NCBI GenBank assembly: GCA_963759545.1
Contig: CAVXAB010000027.1
Location: 124,001 to 188,000 of the forward strand
DNA from: Trebonia sp963759545
GTDB taxonomy: Bacteria > Actinomycetota > Actinomycetes > Streptosporangiales > Streptosporangiaceae
DNA length: 64,000 bases
Direction of reading: 5' to 3'
This document shows, piece after piece, positions 63,769 to 64,000 of this stretch; position 1 is the stretch's first letter; each line of letters opens with the position of its first letter. The notes under the pieces are model-generated. The model did not search any database. It worked only from the letters and a program-made list of their open reading frames with translations, and was not told where the DNA came from. The position numbers and the translations under genes are program-made.

Positions 63769-64000
63769 CTACTGCAAGAGGATCTTGCCGCCGGAGACGG
63801 TGACCGTCTTGGCGGCCAGGGGGGCCGGGGCCGGGCCCGCGACCACCGAGCCGTCGGTGATCTTGAACTTGCTGCCGTGGCACGGGCAGTTGATCGTGCC
63901 GTCCGCGACCTGGTTGCACAGGCAGCCGACGTGGGTGCAGACCGCGCTGAAGGCCTTGTACTCGCCCTTAGACGGCTGGGTGACCACCACCTTCGCGTCC
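63769..64000 (-). CDS. Rieske [2Fe-2S] domain protein (5' end outside window)
   Basis: The frame stays open to base 64000, so only the last 76 residues are seen. The cluster-binding boxes are CTHVGC and CPCHGS, separated by a short loop, followed by GPAPAPLAAKTVTVSGGKILL. This matches small, often Tat-exported, actinobacterial Rieske proteins that resemble the cytochrome bc1 iron-sulfur subunit but lack its transmembrane context. An in-frame GTG at 63990 is not a likely start because the domain would be cut. Confidence 0.9.
   Translation of the reverse strand, partial: DAKVVVTQPSKGEYKAFSAVCTHVGCLCNQVADGTINCPCHGSKFKITDGSVVAGPAPAPLAAKTVTVSGGKILLQ

Noticed and set aside
1..64000. tRNA, rRNA, known riboswitch or prophage genes
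   Set aside because: No cloverleaf with a GTTCRANYC T-loop, no rRNA-like stretch, and no integrase, capsid or terminase-like protein was seen on either strand; short or unusual RNAs could still have been missed by eye.

Overview
The window is GC-rich actinobacterial chromosome. rbpA next to a divergent-side polyprenol-phosphate mannose synthase, the DUF3817 and PAC2 families, a conservon-type histidine kinase with a Roadblock/LC7 partner, and frequent GTG/TTG starts all point to Actinomycetota, probably a Streptosporangiales-like or similar soil lineage (inference). I see no tRNA, rRNA, CRISPR, prophage or insertion sequence.

Layout. 0-7.9 kb is housekeeping: a DUF805 protein, a PRPP synthetase paralogue, a membrane protein/DUF3817 pair, two RNA methyltransferases, a glycerophosphodiesterase, rbpA, ppm1 and an L,D-transpeptidase. 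7.9-13 kb holds small enzymes and regulators (lactonase-like MBL protein, cupin, DinB-type protein, MarR with a divergent NmrA-like oxidoreductase, STAS protein, methyltransferase). 13.3-18.5 kb is a histidine kinase/response regulator/MacB-type ABC module. 18.7-23.4 kb holds a KamA-family radical SAM enzyme convergent with a two-gene partial conservon. 23.7-30.2 kb is a complete livKHMGF branched-chain amino acid (or related) importer with a LacI regulator. 30.4-42.4 kb is an accessory catabolic region: a very large GH38 alpha-mannosidase with a divergent ArsR-type regulator, three DeoR-family paralogues interleaved with two metallophosphoesterases and a HAD phosphatase, and a MetE-like enzyme. 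42.5-52.9 kb is one long oligopeptide-type ABC operon with four tandem substrate-binding lipoproteins, two permeases and two ATPase domains. 53.2-55.5 kb is an MFS exporter with a divergent TetR and a very clear operator. 55.5-59.6 kb holds an Lrp regulator and a second ABC/two-component operon. 59.8-64 kb returns to housekeeping: PAC2 protein, M24 peptidase, 5'-3' exonuclease, a DUF3093-like membrane protein and a Rieske protein cut by the right edge.

Two caveats and two highlights. About 35 apparent frameshifts break 14 genes while total length and domain order are kept; many sit where one G or C appears to be missing from a run, so indel error in the sequence is more likely than mass pseudogenisation. 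Broken genes are entered with full span. Two intergenic repeat families stand out: an 18-base tag ending CTTCTTGCTGTTATC (five copies, all on the + strand, usually next to a long hairpin), and a roughly 180-bp multi-hairpin element found twice, each time in the same orientation as the gene downstream (rbpA and a methyltransferase).
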